Shown piece after piece: positions 1 through 11,470 of a DNA stretch of 64,000 bases. Location: the NCBI GenBank assembly GCA_001695595.3, contig MBPM02000086.1, positions 186,001 through 250,000 of the forward strand, written 5' to 3'. A model generated the notes under the pieces. The model was given only the letters and a program-made list of their open reading frames with translations. It was not told where the DNA came from and searched no databases. The stretch is from Plasmopara viticola (taxonomy: Eukaryota; Oomycota; Peronosporomycetes; Peronosporales; Peronosporaceae). The position numbers and the translations under genes were made by a program. Every line of letters begins with the position of its first letter. The stretch's first letter is position 1.

Positions 1-3000
1 TCCACGTCATCCAGAAACTCATCGTCGGAGTCATCATCATCATCATCGTTTTCACCGACATTACAAAATTCATCAGTAGGTGCTGTGTTGTCACGCGACA
101 GTATTTTATTTGCACTTCCGTCTGACGAGCGACGAGCTTCCGCCATAGACATTGCCGACTGGCCATATAAATCGCGCAATTCTGCTTTTGAGTTGTCCTC
201 CAATCTCGCCAAGAGATGAGCAAATACCTCCTCACAACCATACAAGGCGGCATAGTGCAAGGGTGTACGGTAAACTTCACAAACTCCTGACATATCTGCG
301 CCAACTTGAACGAGGTAATTTATCGCTGAAATGGCCGAGGAGCTGTCGACTGGAATACTGCTGCACATATCAATCACGGTCTGGTGATTATTGTAACCAT
401 CAAATTTGTTATCGCCTAGTAGACATGACACAGACGGCGATAAAGAAGTGGTGATGTGTTCCATGGCCATACCAAGATCTTTGGCAACAGCAACCATTAG
501 CGGTGTCAGTCCCTCACTTGAACGAGAATTAACATCGCAGCCCTTTTCAACTAATAGCTGGCATGAACGCTGACTAGCGCTAGCTGCCGCGAAATGGAGC
601 GGTGTCTCGCCATGTAGCGTACGAATGTCAGCTAGGGCTTCATAATCAAGTAATCCTTCGACCACATTGGCTCGGCCGCTTCTGGCCGCAAGCGCAAGAG
701 CGCTCATGCCACGCTGCCAATTTCGAGCATTCAGATCAACATTGCTATCTGCCTCCATGATTGCGTCAATTGCGCCAAGATAGCCTCTTTCTGCTAGCAG
801 CATTACTGGGGTGTTACCATATATGTCCACAATATCGATAGCAGCTCCGTGATCAAGAACTTTCTTCACAATCAATACTGCCTTATCCGAATCACTTAGC
901 ATCACTGAAGTCCCATTTCCTGTTTTTGTCATGCCTGGAGACGTATTCCCCATTGCAGGCATCATACAAGGAGACCCAATCATATGGAGTGCGCTACGCC
1001 CAAATTCACCAATCGCTTTTACCTTTGCACCATGCTGAAGCATGTACGAGACAACATTAAAGTGAAGCGCACTAACTGCGACATGAAGTGGAGAGTTGCC
1101 TCCACACTCGTGAGCAACATAGTTCACGTCAGCACCATTTGCCAACAACATTTGCACACTAAATACATCACCGCGCTGGCATGCGTGCATCAATGCCACG
1201 TTCCACAATGCCTTATTCGACGTCAAGATCTTAAAGTAACTATTCCCTGGAATAAACGCAAGCCGATGAGGCGACGCTGAATCGAGAAGTAGTGTCATAA
1301 TATCTTGAAATGGCCACAAGACAACATTTTGTCCATTCACCGTCACCAAAACAAATCCCCGGGTGATGATGTTTCCAACAGCAGAAAATCCATGAGGAGA
1401 TATATGATCCACAACCGCTCCATATCGGTAGGTCGACTCCACTTCGAATTCCAAAACACGCCGCCAGTCACCATCAATGGATAAAGTGATCTGATCCTTG
1501 AATATATCCTCTAAGACAGCCGGAATGCTCACATTGCACACAAAGTCCACCGCGTGCGTCAAAATATTTAGTGATGTTTCACCGTCAAAAGACCCACCTC
1601 CTGACCACGAGCCATTTAATTCCGTCAACAACGTTCTAAGTGAAATAAGGTTCTCAAGCCCGCTGTTCGACAGTACATAGGTAAATATTGGAATAATATC
1701 GTCAGCTTCGAGTCGCTCAAGCTCGACATTCGTTTCGTGCTCTTCAGCATAGGTCGATTGGATTTCCTTGATCGTGCTCGTAAGCACGTCATACTTGGCA
1801 GCAGGTAGCTGGACCTGTGCAATTTGCGCAAGTACTCGAGACGCTTTCCGCCATTCTTTCCACGAAACCTGATGCAACGGAATATTAAAATACATTTGAT
1901 CTTTACCTTGCAGCCACCGCACTTTGCGATTAATTGAAGACTCTTCTTCATGATAAGTTCGACGCAAAAAAGAGTTGATTTTGCTTTGCAGCGGTACAAA
2001 CAGTACTTCTTCCACATGACGAGAGACAGCCGAGCGAAGTACATCAAGTGAGATCGGCAAATTTTCCTCAACAGCCTTGATAGTGCCGTTTGCATCGTCG
2101 TTTCTAGGGTCTTTTAACGCTGCTAATATGCGAGCGCCATGATCTTTCACAATGGATTCTGTCAGTGTTGCGTGAAATTCGCTAAAATCGCGAAGAGCAC
2201 GTGGGTTACGGGAATCGAAAGAGCTTATAAAGCTTTTGAACTTTATCGCCTCTGGAGACTTACTTGTGTGAAGCACTCGACGCAGCTCTGCAACGATGCG
2301 AATGCTCCGTGCATCGATCGTGCTAGTGCGAATACGTGCACCGTTTGACCCATCCACCGATTGTAATTGCTTGGGGTTGGATAGCGAGCCGAGCAGGGCA
2401 GCAGAAGGCGGGATCGTGCTGTTTCCATTGCCTGACAAACTCTGCAGTAGACAGACCCAGGCGCTCGCATCGTCGTCGTTCGATCCAGAGCAGACAAAAG
2501 AAAAATCTTCACCAGCTACCTCAAAACAGAATGGTCGCTTGGTTTCATCGGGCTCTAAAAAGCGTACAGACAGCATGCCATCCTGCAGATGCATCTCTCC
2601 ACGTAGCTTGCCGAAGTTGCTGCCTTTGTAGTACTGCAGCGATGCCCAGTACTCTCCTGTCGCTACGTTCGTTCTCTTGATCAGTACGAAATATCGTCGT
2701 TTCCACCTTTTCCTAAAAAACTCTCAAGTAAAGTCATATTTCCGCCAACCAGACTCTTATTCATAAACGTACATGACATTCGCCTGCTTGTAGAGCCAGC
2801 CACTGCGTACCAGCTCTCGGTCAATACGTATAGATGACGGGCTTCCCGTTGATCTTTGCGAGCCGTTGTTCGAATAACTCGACATTAACTCTGTATCTCT
2901 TGTAGACATACTTAATAAAGTCTCTTGATCTGGTACGCGAACTGACTTGCTGATAGGAACGCCCCGCCTTGCCGAAGCTCTCCACGAAAATTTCTTGCTG

Positions 3001-3476
3001 CCCAACTGTCGGTGAGTTCGTTGTGCGTCCTCTGCAGTCTGCAGCACCGGCACAAATTCGTCCTCCTCTGCGTCGTACTCGCCGACCACGTTTTTGACTT
3101 CAGCTCCTCCTTCGTCTTCAGTTTTTACTTGAACTTCCACTCGATCCGCGCCGTCCAGTCGACAGCCGTTACTATCTCGGGCTGCCTCCAGCACGGGAAT
3201 GTCTCCGTCCGACCCACCTCGATATCTAGAAACAATTCGGGATACGTTCTTGTGCCGTGGGGGCGTGTGCGTCGCTCCTTGCGCTCTTAAAGGTGGAAGA
3301 GGTGGCGGTGACGATCGTTTTGTTCCCTTTTGCGGCTGCAAGGGTGGTGCGCTCTCATCCATGAGAAAAGTACTGAAACTTAGCTGACCAGGCGAAGGAG
3401 TGCCTCCTTTGTGCTCCAAGTCTCGCTTCAATACATCGGGGGCCACATGATGTAGGCCAAGAGTGCTGTGGTCCAT
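1..3476 (-). CDS. PH-VPS9-PDZ-like-ankyrin protein, putative Rab5-family GEF (3' end outside window)
   Basis: Two exons: 3476-2773 and 2712 to the left edge; the 60-bp intron 2713-2772 (GTACGT..TTTAG) joins the two halves of a PH domain. About 1138 residues are visible. Order: a disordered N-terminus with Pro and acidic stretches (1-220), a PH domain (about 225-325, opening GWLYKQ and, after the splice, KRWKRRYFVL), a helical region, a VPS9-like segment (about 565-620, with ADDIIPIFTYVL and ILTHAVDFV), a PDZ-like segment (about 645-709, GAVVDHISPHGF) and ankyrin repeats from about 725 (SPLHVAVSALHF, GETPLHFAAA, RTPLHYAALYG) ending in an acidic run at the edge. VPS9 domains activate Rab5/Rab21-type GTPases in endocytic traffic; PH domains bind phosphoinositides, so a role at endosomal membranes is inferred. 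The domain order resembles ANKRD27/VARP only in part. The usual VPS9 tyrosine before the conserved Thr appears to be absent. The start is the first ATG of the long frame. Domain calls are by eye. Confidence 0.85.
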
Positions 3477-5152
3477 GTCCTGGACCGCGCTAAGGCCGGT
3501 CGTTTTGCCGTCTCACAGGTATTTCACTCCTGAGATGGGTTTATTGCCGTTTCTGTTCGCTTACGCACAATGCAGGTACAAATGTGGCACGACGAAAGAG
3601 AACGAAAGAGTAGACTCAAAATAAAATATACAAAAAGCACAGAAGATGCTTGTAAACGCAGAAGCAGCGCGCGCAATCGACAGTAAACGTGCCTTCGACC
3701 TCTTGGGATTTCACCCCGGACACAAGCAGCAGTTTTACGTGTCGCGCGAAGGTAAAAGAAGGTCGTACCAAGAGAGTCAGAAAACAGAAGGGGCAATGAT
3801 TTGAAGAATGTAGTACATATATTTTCTTTTTCTTATTAATGCCAGATTATTAAAATTATTTTGTGAAGGTCTAAGCGAATTAACGTAAGCTTCTGCTACT
3901 CAAATGTCACGTTAATTGCACTATGTGCTTGGCCATTTCAGCAAGTTATAGTGATGCTTGCCAACAAAGCTGACACTCAGCCGAAAAAGCAGTCTGATTG
4001 GCTTTAGGGTTTTTGTCGTGGCCGAGTATGTAAGCACAGGCCATCGTCCTTTGCAAATTAATATTTTCCCTACAAAATTATGGCGCCCTGGCTAAGTTTG
4101 GGCGCCATAGCCTTCTTAAAATAGTTAACCTGTCGAGACATCGTATGTTAGCGCCACGTGCTAATTCTGCAAAATCATAGCTAATTTTATGAAAAACGCG
4201 TTCATGTCGAAATGTACCAACGACGATGCAGAATTGCAGTTTTTTTATCATAACTCTCACCTTCAACGAGTGATGGACTATTCGGCTGGCAAGCGCATAA
4301 GACACGCCGCGCTATAGTACGATGCACAGAGTATTTAAGATAGAATACTGTATTAAATTTATCCGGAATGCTTGCAAGGGTAATTTATTTATAGATAACG
4401 CATAGCGCCTAGTGTAGATATCGTTCAATTTACTGAAGCCTAGAAAGAGCGGCAACAATTCGTAACGTAGTTTACGGATAATCAGCTCCGCCGTGGTCAT
4501 ACCGTAAATGTAATGCGCACGAAAGCATGCAAATATTACGAACCAGTATATTCACCTACTTGTACCCGGAAAATTTTGCATGCAGCTAGCTGACATTTTG
4601 TGCTGTGAGGCTTCCATCATCGCTGGCATTCACAACAAAATTGCTTCACAAGCAGACTTATATTTAACAATACGGCAATGCGAAAATAAGTCCAACCATC
4701 ACGGCGCGGGTTTAACGTTTGTCATAAAAGTGCTGTATCCACACGAAGTGACTATTTGCAGCAGATGGAAGCAGCTATCTCGACTGCGACTGCTTGTGTC
4801 TACGTCATCGTCATAGTCGTCAACGAAAACCTGGCTAGGTGCCAAGGGACATGATTAAAGTCACCAACTAAATGCAAACCGCTTGTCTTGCAAGGTTGGG
4901 ACTGTTCGGGGCTTGTTGAGATTGGTGACATCGTGGACGCTAGCACGCATCCATTCTTCTATCCCTTTACGACTGCGGACAGTGGTATCGGCGTTGTGGA
5001 CAAGGAGTGACAGATTATGATGAACAACTTTGGCGATGATCTGCTGCGTACAAATTTGACCGGCCATCTCGTGGCTCCGTTTTCGACAGCATAGCAGACG
5101 AGGAAGTTGCGCATACCAGATGCGAAGCAGTCGCCTAGCGAGAAGCCACTAA
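3477..5152. other. Intergenic, no convincing gene
   Basis: The start holds the upstream region of the PH/VPS9 gene. Short frames near 3524-3796 (-), 4580-4816 (+) and 4861-5213 (-) were read and none shows a domain or a plausible splice structure. The 4861-5213 stretch is open in two overlapping minus frames and could be a decayed exon. Nothing else recognised. Confidence 0.5.
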
Positions 5153-5257
5153 TTTCACGTACATGAATCAAAAGCGCTCGATTCAACTTATGATTTGTAT
5201 ACGGCAGACTCACAACCGAAGCTTATAACGTCTCAGCAGCAGTCAATATCGTTTTAC

Positions 5258-5854
5258 ATGCAAACTTTAGCTCATACATCACCACTCGCAGCTCTTTTAG
5301 CAATAAAGTTCGGGCCGTCTTTAACGGAAGCGACTGCGTCGACCGTCGACGATCTGACGCAAGAATATCCGATTGCAGATTCAGATCCATCTTACGCGTT
5401 TCTCGATTGAAAGCCATACCAGAATTTGGGGCCAAGTGTACACCATATCTCGACGCCACATAGCAGCACCAATGACAACAGCTTTGATAGGGTGCTCGAC
5501 GAAGCATTATTGATGACCCGCAAGTCCCTCTCTTCTGTTCCAGAGACCACTAAGGCCGATTACAAATTTGCCAAGAAGGCCGGACTATGCCGTCCAATGA
5601 GTCGACCACTTCTATCCACAATAGATCAGAGACGCAGCAACCATAAGCGGCGACGGACACGAGGACGCACATTTTCAGTCCGTTACGCCGGTAATGATCG
5701 CTTTGTAGTGATTTGCTCATCTTTCGTTTCGCAATGTAAAACTAACACCCATAGTTGTACCTTGATTCAAAAGAACATCAAAGTCATTGTAATTTATTTC
5801 TGTAAGGGTTGTTATTTCTCTACTGGGTTGTGGCTGGGGCCAGCGCCGGCGTAG
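5258..5854 (+). pseudogene. Reading frame interrupted by one TGA; decayed gene or readthrough candidate
   Basis: The plus frame is open from 5153 to 5854 except for a single in-frame TGA at 5408-5410 (GAT TGA AAG). The first ATG is at 5258. Before the stop the product has a low-complexity Thr/Ser/Asp region ending SDPSYAFLD; after it the frame continues about 148 codons and includes a basic stretch (NHKRRRTRGRTF) that could be a nuclear signal. I recognise no domain. The last 35 bases overlap the 3' end of the convergent kinase gene, so the true end may lie earlier. Alternatives are chance open frame, an unrecognised intron spanning the TGA, a sequencing error, or stop-codon readthrough. Low confidence that it is a gene. 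Confidence 0.28.
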
Positions 5855-6983
5855 GTGACGCTGGGGCCGTCGCCATTAACTTGGCAGGTCCCAATCCCGC
5901 AGAAGCAATTACAGCCACCGGTGGTTCAAAGCCACTAGAACTCACTCGTTTCTGAATCGAATTGAGAGCTGAAACAGTCTTAGCCGCCATGATACCAGCA
6001 CGGAAGCGACGACGAGCATTGTAGCGCGTCATCTCTTCTGTAAAGTGCGGCAAAGTTTTTCCGCTGACGCCGCAAATGTCAGCTACCCACGGGTGCTTAA
6101 GCGCCTGCTGGGCGGTCAAACGCTTCTTTGGGTCGACAACCAGTAGTTTTGAAATCAAGTCCTTAGCTGAGTCCGACACGCAGTCCCAGTACGGACTCGG
6201 ATAGTCATAAACACCTGCTTTTATCGACTGAAAAAGCGCAGCATTGTTTTCGTCGTAAAATGGTGGAAACCCACACAACAGAATATAAGCAATGACTCCG
6301 AGACTCCAAAGGTCCACTTCAGCTCCGTAAGGGCGACCTTCAAGAATTTCTGGAGCCACATAACCAGGAGTGCCACACGCCGTCTGCATCAGCGATTCGC
6401 CCTTAATGATATTTGCAAGTCCAAAGTCGGCTATCTTGATTTCAGCATCTTCGTCTGTAGACTGATAAAGTAAATTTTCAGGCTTCAGATCACGGTGTAC
6501 GATACCCTTTTGATGGCAATAAAAAAGAGCGTCTGATAGCTTCTTTACGACGCTACTAGCCTCTTTTTCTGAGTACTTCTCCTTTTCCACGATGCGATCG
6601 AAAAGCTCGCCACCACTCATTTCTTCCATGACCATGTAAAAAGTCTTGTGGCAATCAAACACCTCTTTTAACTGCACAATATTATTATGATGCACCAACT
6701 GAAGTACTTCAACTTCAACTCGTAAAGCCTCCTCATCTTCCGCGGTCAGACTTGCCTTGTCGATGCATTTAACGGCCCAACGCGAATTATCGGTCTTGTT
6801 GATTGCACTTTTGACGGTCGCGAAGCTTCCACTGCGAAACGACAAGCAAAGTTCTCAGCTGCGACGCAATAATACTATTATGGAGTAAGTCACTTACGTC
6901 CCCAGCGTCTTGCCTAATTTATAGTATTTGCTACACTCGTCCTTCTTATAGAAATCGGTAACTTTCTTAATAATTCCCGTCAT
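5820..6983 (-). CDS. CaMK-type serine/threonine protein kinase
   Basis: Two exons, 6983-6898 and 6831-5820, around a 66-bp intron 6832-6897 (GTAAGTG..TTTCGCAG); 365 residues. The splice restores the glycine loop (LGKTLGTGSFATVK), which the downstream ATG alone would break, so the start at 6983 is preferred. Kinase landmarks in order: AVK lysine (WAVKCIDK), HRDLKPEN catalytic loop, DFGLAN metal site, GTPGYVAPE activation-segment end, DLWSLGV, and LTAQQALKHPWV closing the domain near residue 285. A basic amphipathic tail follows (MTRYNARRRFRAG), in the position of the autoinhibitory and calmodulin-binding segment of CaMKI-like kinases, then an Ala/Pro-rich end. No EF hands are present, so it is not a CDPK. 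Regulation by Ca2+/calmodulin is inferred from the tail. It is tail-to-tail with the doubtful plus-strand frame. Confidence 0.92.
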
Positions 6984-7229
6984 GGTCAAGTAGCGATGAG
7001 TGGCCCTTTTGGTTAATGTAACTTTTGCAAAAGTAGCACCCCCTTGAAACCGCCGCGGTGTCCGTCTTCTCGGGACCTATTTTAGTATGAGAATTTTTCA
7101 AGGTCTGATTTTGTTTGACATTTTCAAGTCGCCCAAATCACGTGCCCTCGAAGTATTGATAGTTGTTTTTGTCTATTATTATCTTCTGTAATGAGCTACA
7201 TGTCAGAGAAGCGGAGTTGTGTTTATGAT

Positions 7230-8354
7230 CTAATATGGACGGGTAGCCCTGCGCGCCTTTTTAATTCCAGCAGGATCAAGTCCTGTTGCTTTTCTCGTCG
7301 ACGCAAAGCTGTCCGTTACCTCAGCTACCGCACTAGGCGCTACCCATTTACATAGACGCGAGTCCTCGCCCCCTGTATACAGCGTCCTATTTTCTGAGTC
7401 GTAGTATATGCAGCGTACGCAAGCCTTGTGACCGTTTTTGAGCGCCGTTTCGCGATTTATTTGACCGACCGATGCGCCTTCTGTGCCGACAGTGACGGCG
7501 TTAATGTCACCGTCATGATTCCCTGTCAGAAGGAAGAACTCGTTTGATTGGTCGTCGTTCACACAAGTTATTAAATAATCGGTAACGATGCCGTTCTTGT
7601 TGCAGTCGTCGCGGATCGTGTCGTAATGGTGCAGGCGCTCGGCCGTCCACAAATTCCACAAGTCGAGCGTTTCGGAGCCTGTAAGACAGAAAATGTTTTC
7701 GTTTTGCGGACCAAAAAATCCGACGGTAGTGATTGCACTCTCGGCATTCAAAATGCTCTCGATTGCATCGTCCTCGTCAGGTATACGGTAATCAAAGAAG
7801 CACACGACTCCGTCTTCGGATGCTGTGACCACGAAGGATTGATTTGTCGGGTGAAATTGCACCTTAGTAATAGCGTCCGCGTGGCTTTCACCGTATTGAC
7901 CTACTTTTTTGCCCGTGCGCACGTCGTAGAAAAGAGCGAGCTCGTCGGTCCCTGTGGCCAATAGCGTCTCGCCACATCCGATCGACAGACTCCAGACTTC
8001 TTGCCCTACAGGAACCACCATGGCTGGTTGAGCGGCGCGCACATCCCACAGCTTGACGCACTGATCACTTGAGCATGTGGCTAATTGAAAAGGCGAGGAC
8101 GGAGAAGTCCACACTTCATTAATAGTGCTTGAATGAGCGTGAAATTCGTTAAGCAATTCCAATGTCTCGAGACTGCGTAGCTGCACTTTGCAATTGGACA
8201 GCGCCAGCGCTAGACCAGTTTTGAGAGCCGTGGGCTTGCAATCTAATACATATATAGAATCGAATGTTCCGTCTGGATTGAATGACAATTGAGATGTGTC
8301 GCCCGGTGAGGCGAACGCTGCCACCGTCGTCTGCGCTAGAGATAGGCCTCGCAT
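7230..8354 (-). CDS. WDR89: WD40-repeat protein, WDR89-like
   Basis: Single exon, 374 residues. WD-type blades are visible with their GH/WD landmarks: LATCSSDQCVKLWDVR, LLATGTDELALFYDVR, FVVTASEDGVVCFFDYR, FCLTGSETLDLWNLW and LYTGGEDSRLCKWV, consistent with one beta-propeller filling most of the chain. The GTDELALFYDVR block and the short basic C-terminus (KKARRATRPY) resemble WDR89-family proteins. WD40 propellers are protein-interaction platforms; no enzymatic residues are expected and no specific partner can be read here. It lies upstream of, and in the same orientation as, the kinase gene, with 246 bp between them. A CCAATCA box occurs about 51 bp upstream of the ATG. The WD40 call is strong, the WDR89 assignment moderate. 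Confidence 0.85.
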   Translation of the reverse strand: MRGLSLAQTTVAAFASPGDTSQLSFNPDGTFDSIYVLDCKPTALKTGLALALSNCKVQLRSLETLELLNEFHAHSSTINEVWTSPSSPFQLATCSSDQCVKLWDVRAAQPAMVVPVGQEVWSLSIGCGETLLATGTDELALFYDVRTGKKVGQYGESHADAITKVQFHPTNQSFVVTASEDGVVCFFDYRIPDEDDAIESILNAESAITTVGFFGPQNENIFCLTGSETLDLWNLWTAERLHHYDTIRDDCNKNGIVTDYLITCVNDDQSNEFFLLTGNHDGDINAVTVGTEGASVGQINRETALKNGHKACVRCIYYDSENRTLYTGGEDSRLCKWVAPSAVAEVTDSFASTRKATGLDPAGIKKARRATRPY

Positions 8355-8856
8355 GATTGGGTTTAGTCATGCCTGATCAAAGGCTCAAGGTGGAGACGTA
8401 AGATGATTGGATAATTCAACTTGATTAATTGCAGGATTATACATTCGAAACAATCTAGTGCACACGTATATCTTCTCAAGACCGGAAAAGTGAACAGTCG
8501 ATCACCAAAATACCTTACATTTGGATGCCTCCTGCTTTGTGACCTCGTGACACAGGCCGCAGCAGCCTCAGATTTCTATTGCAGAAACTGTCTAGCTTAT
8601 TTAGCAGCTACATCGACGTAGCAAGTTTTGTTGGCAAGGTTAAGACTACGCTTGCGACGGAGTACCGAATTCAAAAGACTAGTTGCCCGATTTAAAACAA
8701 AATGAATGTGCGTTATAATTGCAGTTAAAAGTCTGATTTATCCATTTATTTAATACAATGTTTATATCCACTTATAATTCTGTATGTGCTTTGCAATTTA
8801 GGCTGGGACTGTATCTGTTATTTAGGCTCGATGCATTGAATTTGCGTTAATTGATA

Positions 8857-8873
8857 GTAATAATAATAATAAT
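8857..8873. repeat. (TAA)n microsatellite
   Basis: About five tandem TAA units in the non-coding stretch upstream of the WD40 gene. Confidence 0.8.
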
Positions 8874-9099
8874 GCACCACTAGGTACTAGTCTTTTGAAG
8901 CTCTTTTTGAACAATTAGCAAGCTTTCGCTCCAAGGTTTAAATCGGCCAGTAGACTGCAATTACATCCGAAAGAAAGGGACAACTCTTTACCTTTATGCA
9001 AAGAGTTGGTTCGGTTATAACGAGAATCGAACAGGCATCAAAGAGGCCTCGAGGGCGGCTGGGTCATAACTAAATGACAACTCTGAAAAAGATTACTCC

Positions 9100-9330
9100 A
9101 GCTGCCTACCAAAAATGGCCTCTACACCTAAAGCTGCGCCTGTGCCATGGGCGGCGAGCCTAAGAAAGTCCCCGCCAGAATGCTGCTCAGCCGAGGAAGG
9201 TTTTAAAAGAGTCCCTCCACTCTAATGCGGCCGCAAGCACACTTTTATCGCTCGTGCTCGCTAGTGACCCACAAACCCCCGCCTCCGGGTAACAAATACG
9301 ACATAAATAGCCTTGTGCGATCCGGTAACA
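9100..9330. repeat. Diverged repeat, copy A (related to 37.74-37.99 kb)
   Basis: Blocks here recur in order in the 37.74-37.99 kb segment: GCGCCTGTG / GCTCCTGTG, GAGCCTAA / GAGCCTATA, CTCAGCCGAGGAAGG / CTCAGACAAGGAAGA, TCTAATGCGG / TCTACCGCGG, and TTATCGCTCGTGCTCGCTAG / TCTATCGCTC..ACGCTCGCTG followed by CAAACCCC / CAGACCCC. The spacing is preserved, both copies lie on the same strand, and both carry stops in all frames, so this reads as an old transposon fragment. The family is not identified. Confidence 0.5.
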
Positions 9331-11309
9331 AATCGCCTGACTTTTCTTTTCCTTTTGCTGTGGAAAAGCTCCATATAAATGCAACGCGTTTTTAATAACA
9401 AATAGAGCCCTTAAAGCTTTGAGCTGGAAACAGTCATATGAAAGATCTCATCTAAAAGAAAAGGTAAGTCTATGATGTTCAGGGGCAAATATACGACCCA
9501 GGATGTCCCCGTTGTTGGGCCACCCAAAATGCAGACCAAGAAGAAGGAGTGATGTCAAACTCAAGCGCCCTCAGTACATTACTCCGGTAGACCAATGCTT
9601 GAAGTCACTAGCGCGGTCTACGAGGGGCAATATATCTTGGGTACTGATTTTAGTCGCCCTTCTGTGGAAGGTCTAATGACATTTTTGACAACGAGTCCTA
9701 TAGAACTTTTTGTCAAAAAATTAATTAGACCTTTCGGACGACACAGACTGTGGCACTATTCAGCATGCTCATCTGCTTTGCGCGCCGCGAGGGGTCTCAG
9801 CTTTCATACGACCACCTCTTACGTGGCACATATAACTGAAAGTTGGTTTTCAAAGAGGTATTGTTCTGGCGCGACCTAACGGCGGCTGTGCACGTGCTCT
9901 TAGTAATGCAACAAATCTCACATAAGGATTATGCTTCTTGTTGCACGAAGCCGAAGATAAAGACGGCCTGCATCCAATTTTAAGAATACTATTTGGTACT
10001 GTCGCTACCATGGCTATGTACATACAAGTCTCTTAGGTATTACAATCCGAATTCCAATCAGTTAAACTTATCACTATATTTCGTAAGTTTAAAATGAAAT
10101 CTGATCGCGTAGTTGATCGAAGACAACTCAATTTAAATATGTCTCGGATGCCAAGCCAACCGCCAGCAGCGTAACTTTGATCGCGAGTATGGAGTTACTC
10201 CTATTATACTCGAACGCGCTGTCAAAAGAGCGTGTCTTCCATTCAAAGCAGTCAAAATTTACCCAACCGTAACTAATTTTTTGTGTCGGAAACAACAAAA
10301 TGACGACAGATGTTTAGAGGCATACTGCCACAGTACGTAACAGACATCGATTCCAGGGAGTAAATAACATGTCCGAAGCTTCTTGTATGATGCTTTGGAT
10401 TTAGTAAAAGGTATTATCAAATTTGAACGTGTAATTCAAATGTACTCTTTATGGCGGTCAGTACGCTAAGCACAATGCTAATTTGTTGAAGCAACTAACG
10501 GTACCGATGGCTATCGACGAGTGGTATGTGAATTCGAAGACAAGATTGAAAATTCATTAGCCATAAGCGGACATGCATCAAAAAGAATCAGTCGATGGAA
10601 ACTTTGGCGTTGTCAATAGATTAGCTAATACACTCATTCCAATGGATGGTCAAATTAAGTGTGATGTATCGACACTAATCTCGTAAGGTGATTAACTTGA
10701 TGGCCTGGTTAATGACTTAATCATGTCTAATGAGACTGGGAAAACGAGAGCGTTATTGCTGAGCGATTTGATCGCTTACGTGATATCTAATCGACTGTGC
10801 AGCTACTCTCAGCGTACTTGATCAACCTAGTTATCGATACGTATCATATCGGTCGCGATCTGCAAGCGTAATATCTGTGGTCTCCTGATCAGATTAGTAA
10901 GGTGTAAGCATTTGACTACGTAGTTAAGTGATGTAAGACAGCTTTGTTTAGAAGTCCCTATGATATACTTTCTTCTCTTAAGGCGGGAACGTTAAGGTAA
11001 TTTTCTTTACCTTGTACGGCTAGCAATGCTGGAAAGAAATAGTTATCGCCAAGGGAGTGCACCACCAGTATTCCTATCCAATTGCGCACCGTCGAACCTA
11101 TAAGATACTTATGTTTTCGATACTCGTCTGAGAAGTGACTTGGACGTAGACTCGGCACACGCGTCGCCAATAATTTTCGTCGGCCCGGATTTGAGCTCGT
11201 CCGGATGACCTCATCGTCTTCAGCTCGATTTTACCCGCTAGTAGGAGAAGTAAATGGGGTCTACTCACGTTCTAAGGCACACACGGTGTAGTTCATCTTA
11301 TCGATGACG

Positions 11310-11470
11310 CACTTGGCGGGCCAACTGAAGACTTCCAAGCAAAATCAACCACCTCTCTTACCTTTGCAAGAACGAAATCAACCAGCTCACCAAGCACTAT
11401 CATTTCAAAAATATACCAGGAGATGGGAGCAACCCCACCGACGGGTACACAAAATAAGGCCCATCATAGT
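11310..11470 (+). mobile_element. LTR-like remnant, copy A (related to 55.23-55.37 kb)
   Basis: Shares ordered blocks with the segment near 55.3 kb: CTCTCTTAC / CTATCTTAC, GAAATCAACCA in both, then CCCCACCGACGGGTACA / CCCCGCTGACGGGTATA. In the 55-kb copy the last block runs into a TATAAAA-like box, as in an LTR promoter. No internal coding region is recognisable between or beside the copies. Inferred to be an eroded LTR-retrotransposon end. Confidence 0.4.

Noticed and set aside
3524..3796. 90-codon minus frame upstream of the PH/VPS9 gene
   Set aside because: Low-complexity Leu/Ser/Arg translation with no domain and no plausible splice partner.
7626..7964. 112-codon plus frame
   Set aside because: Antisense to the WD40 gene, with no domain.
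9000..9060. Possible tRNA from a GAATCGAAC-like T-loop
   Set aside because: No matching acceptor stem or anticodon arm could be drawn.
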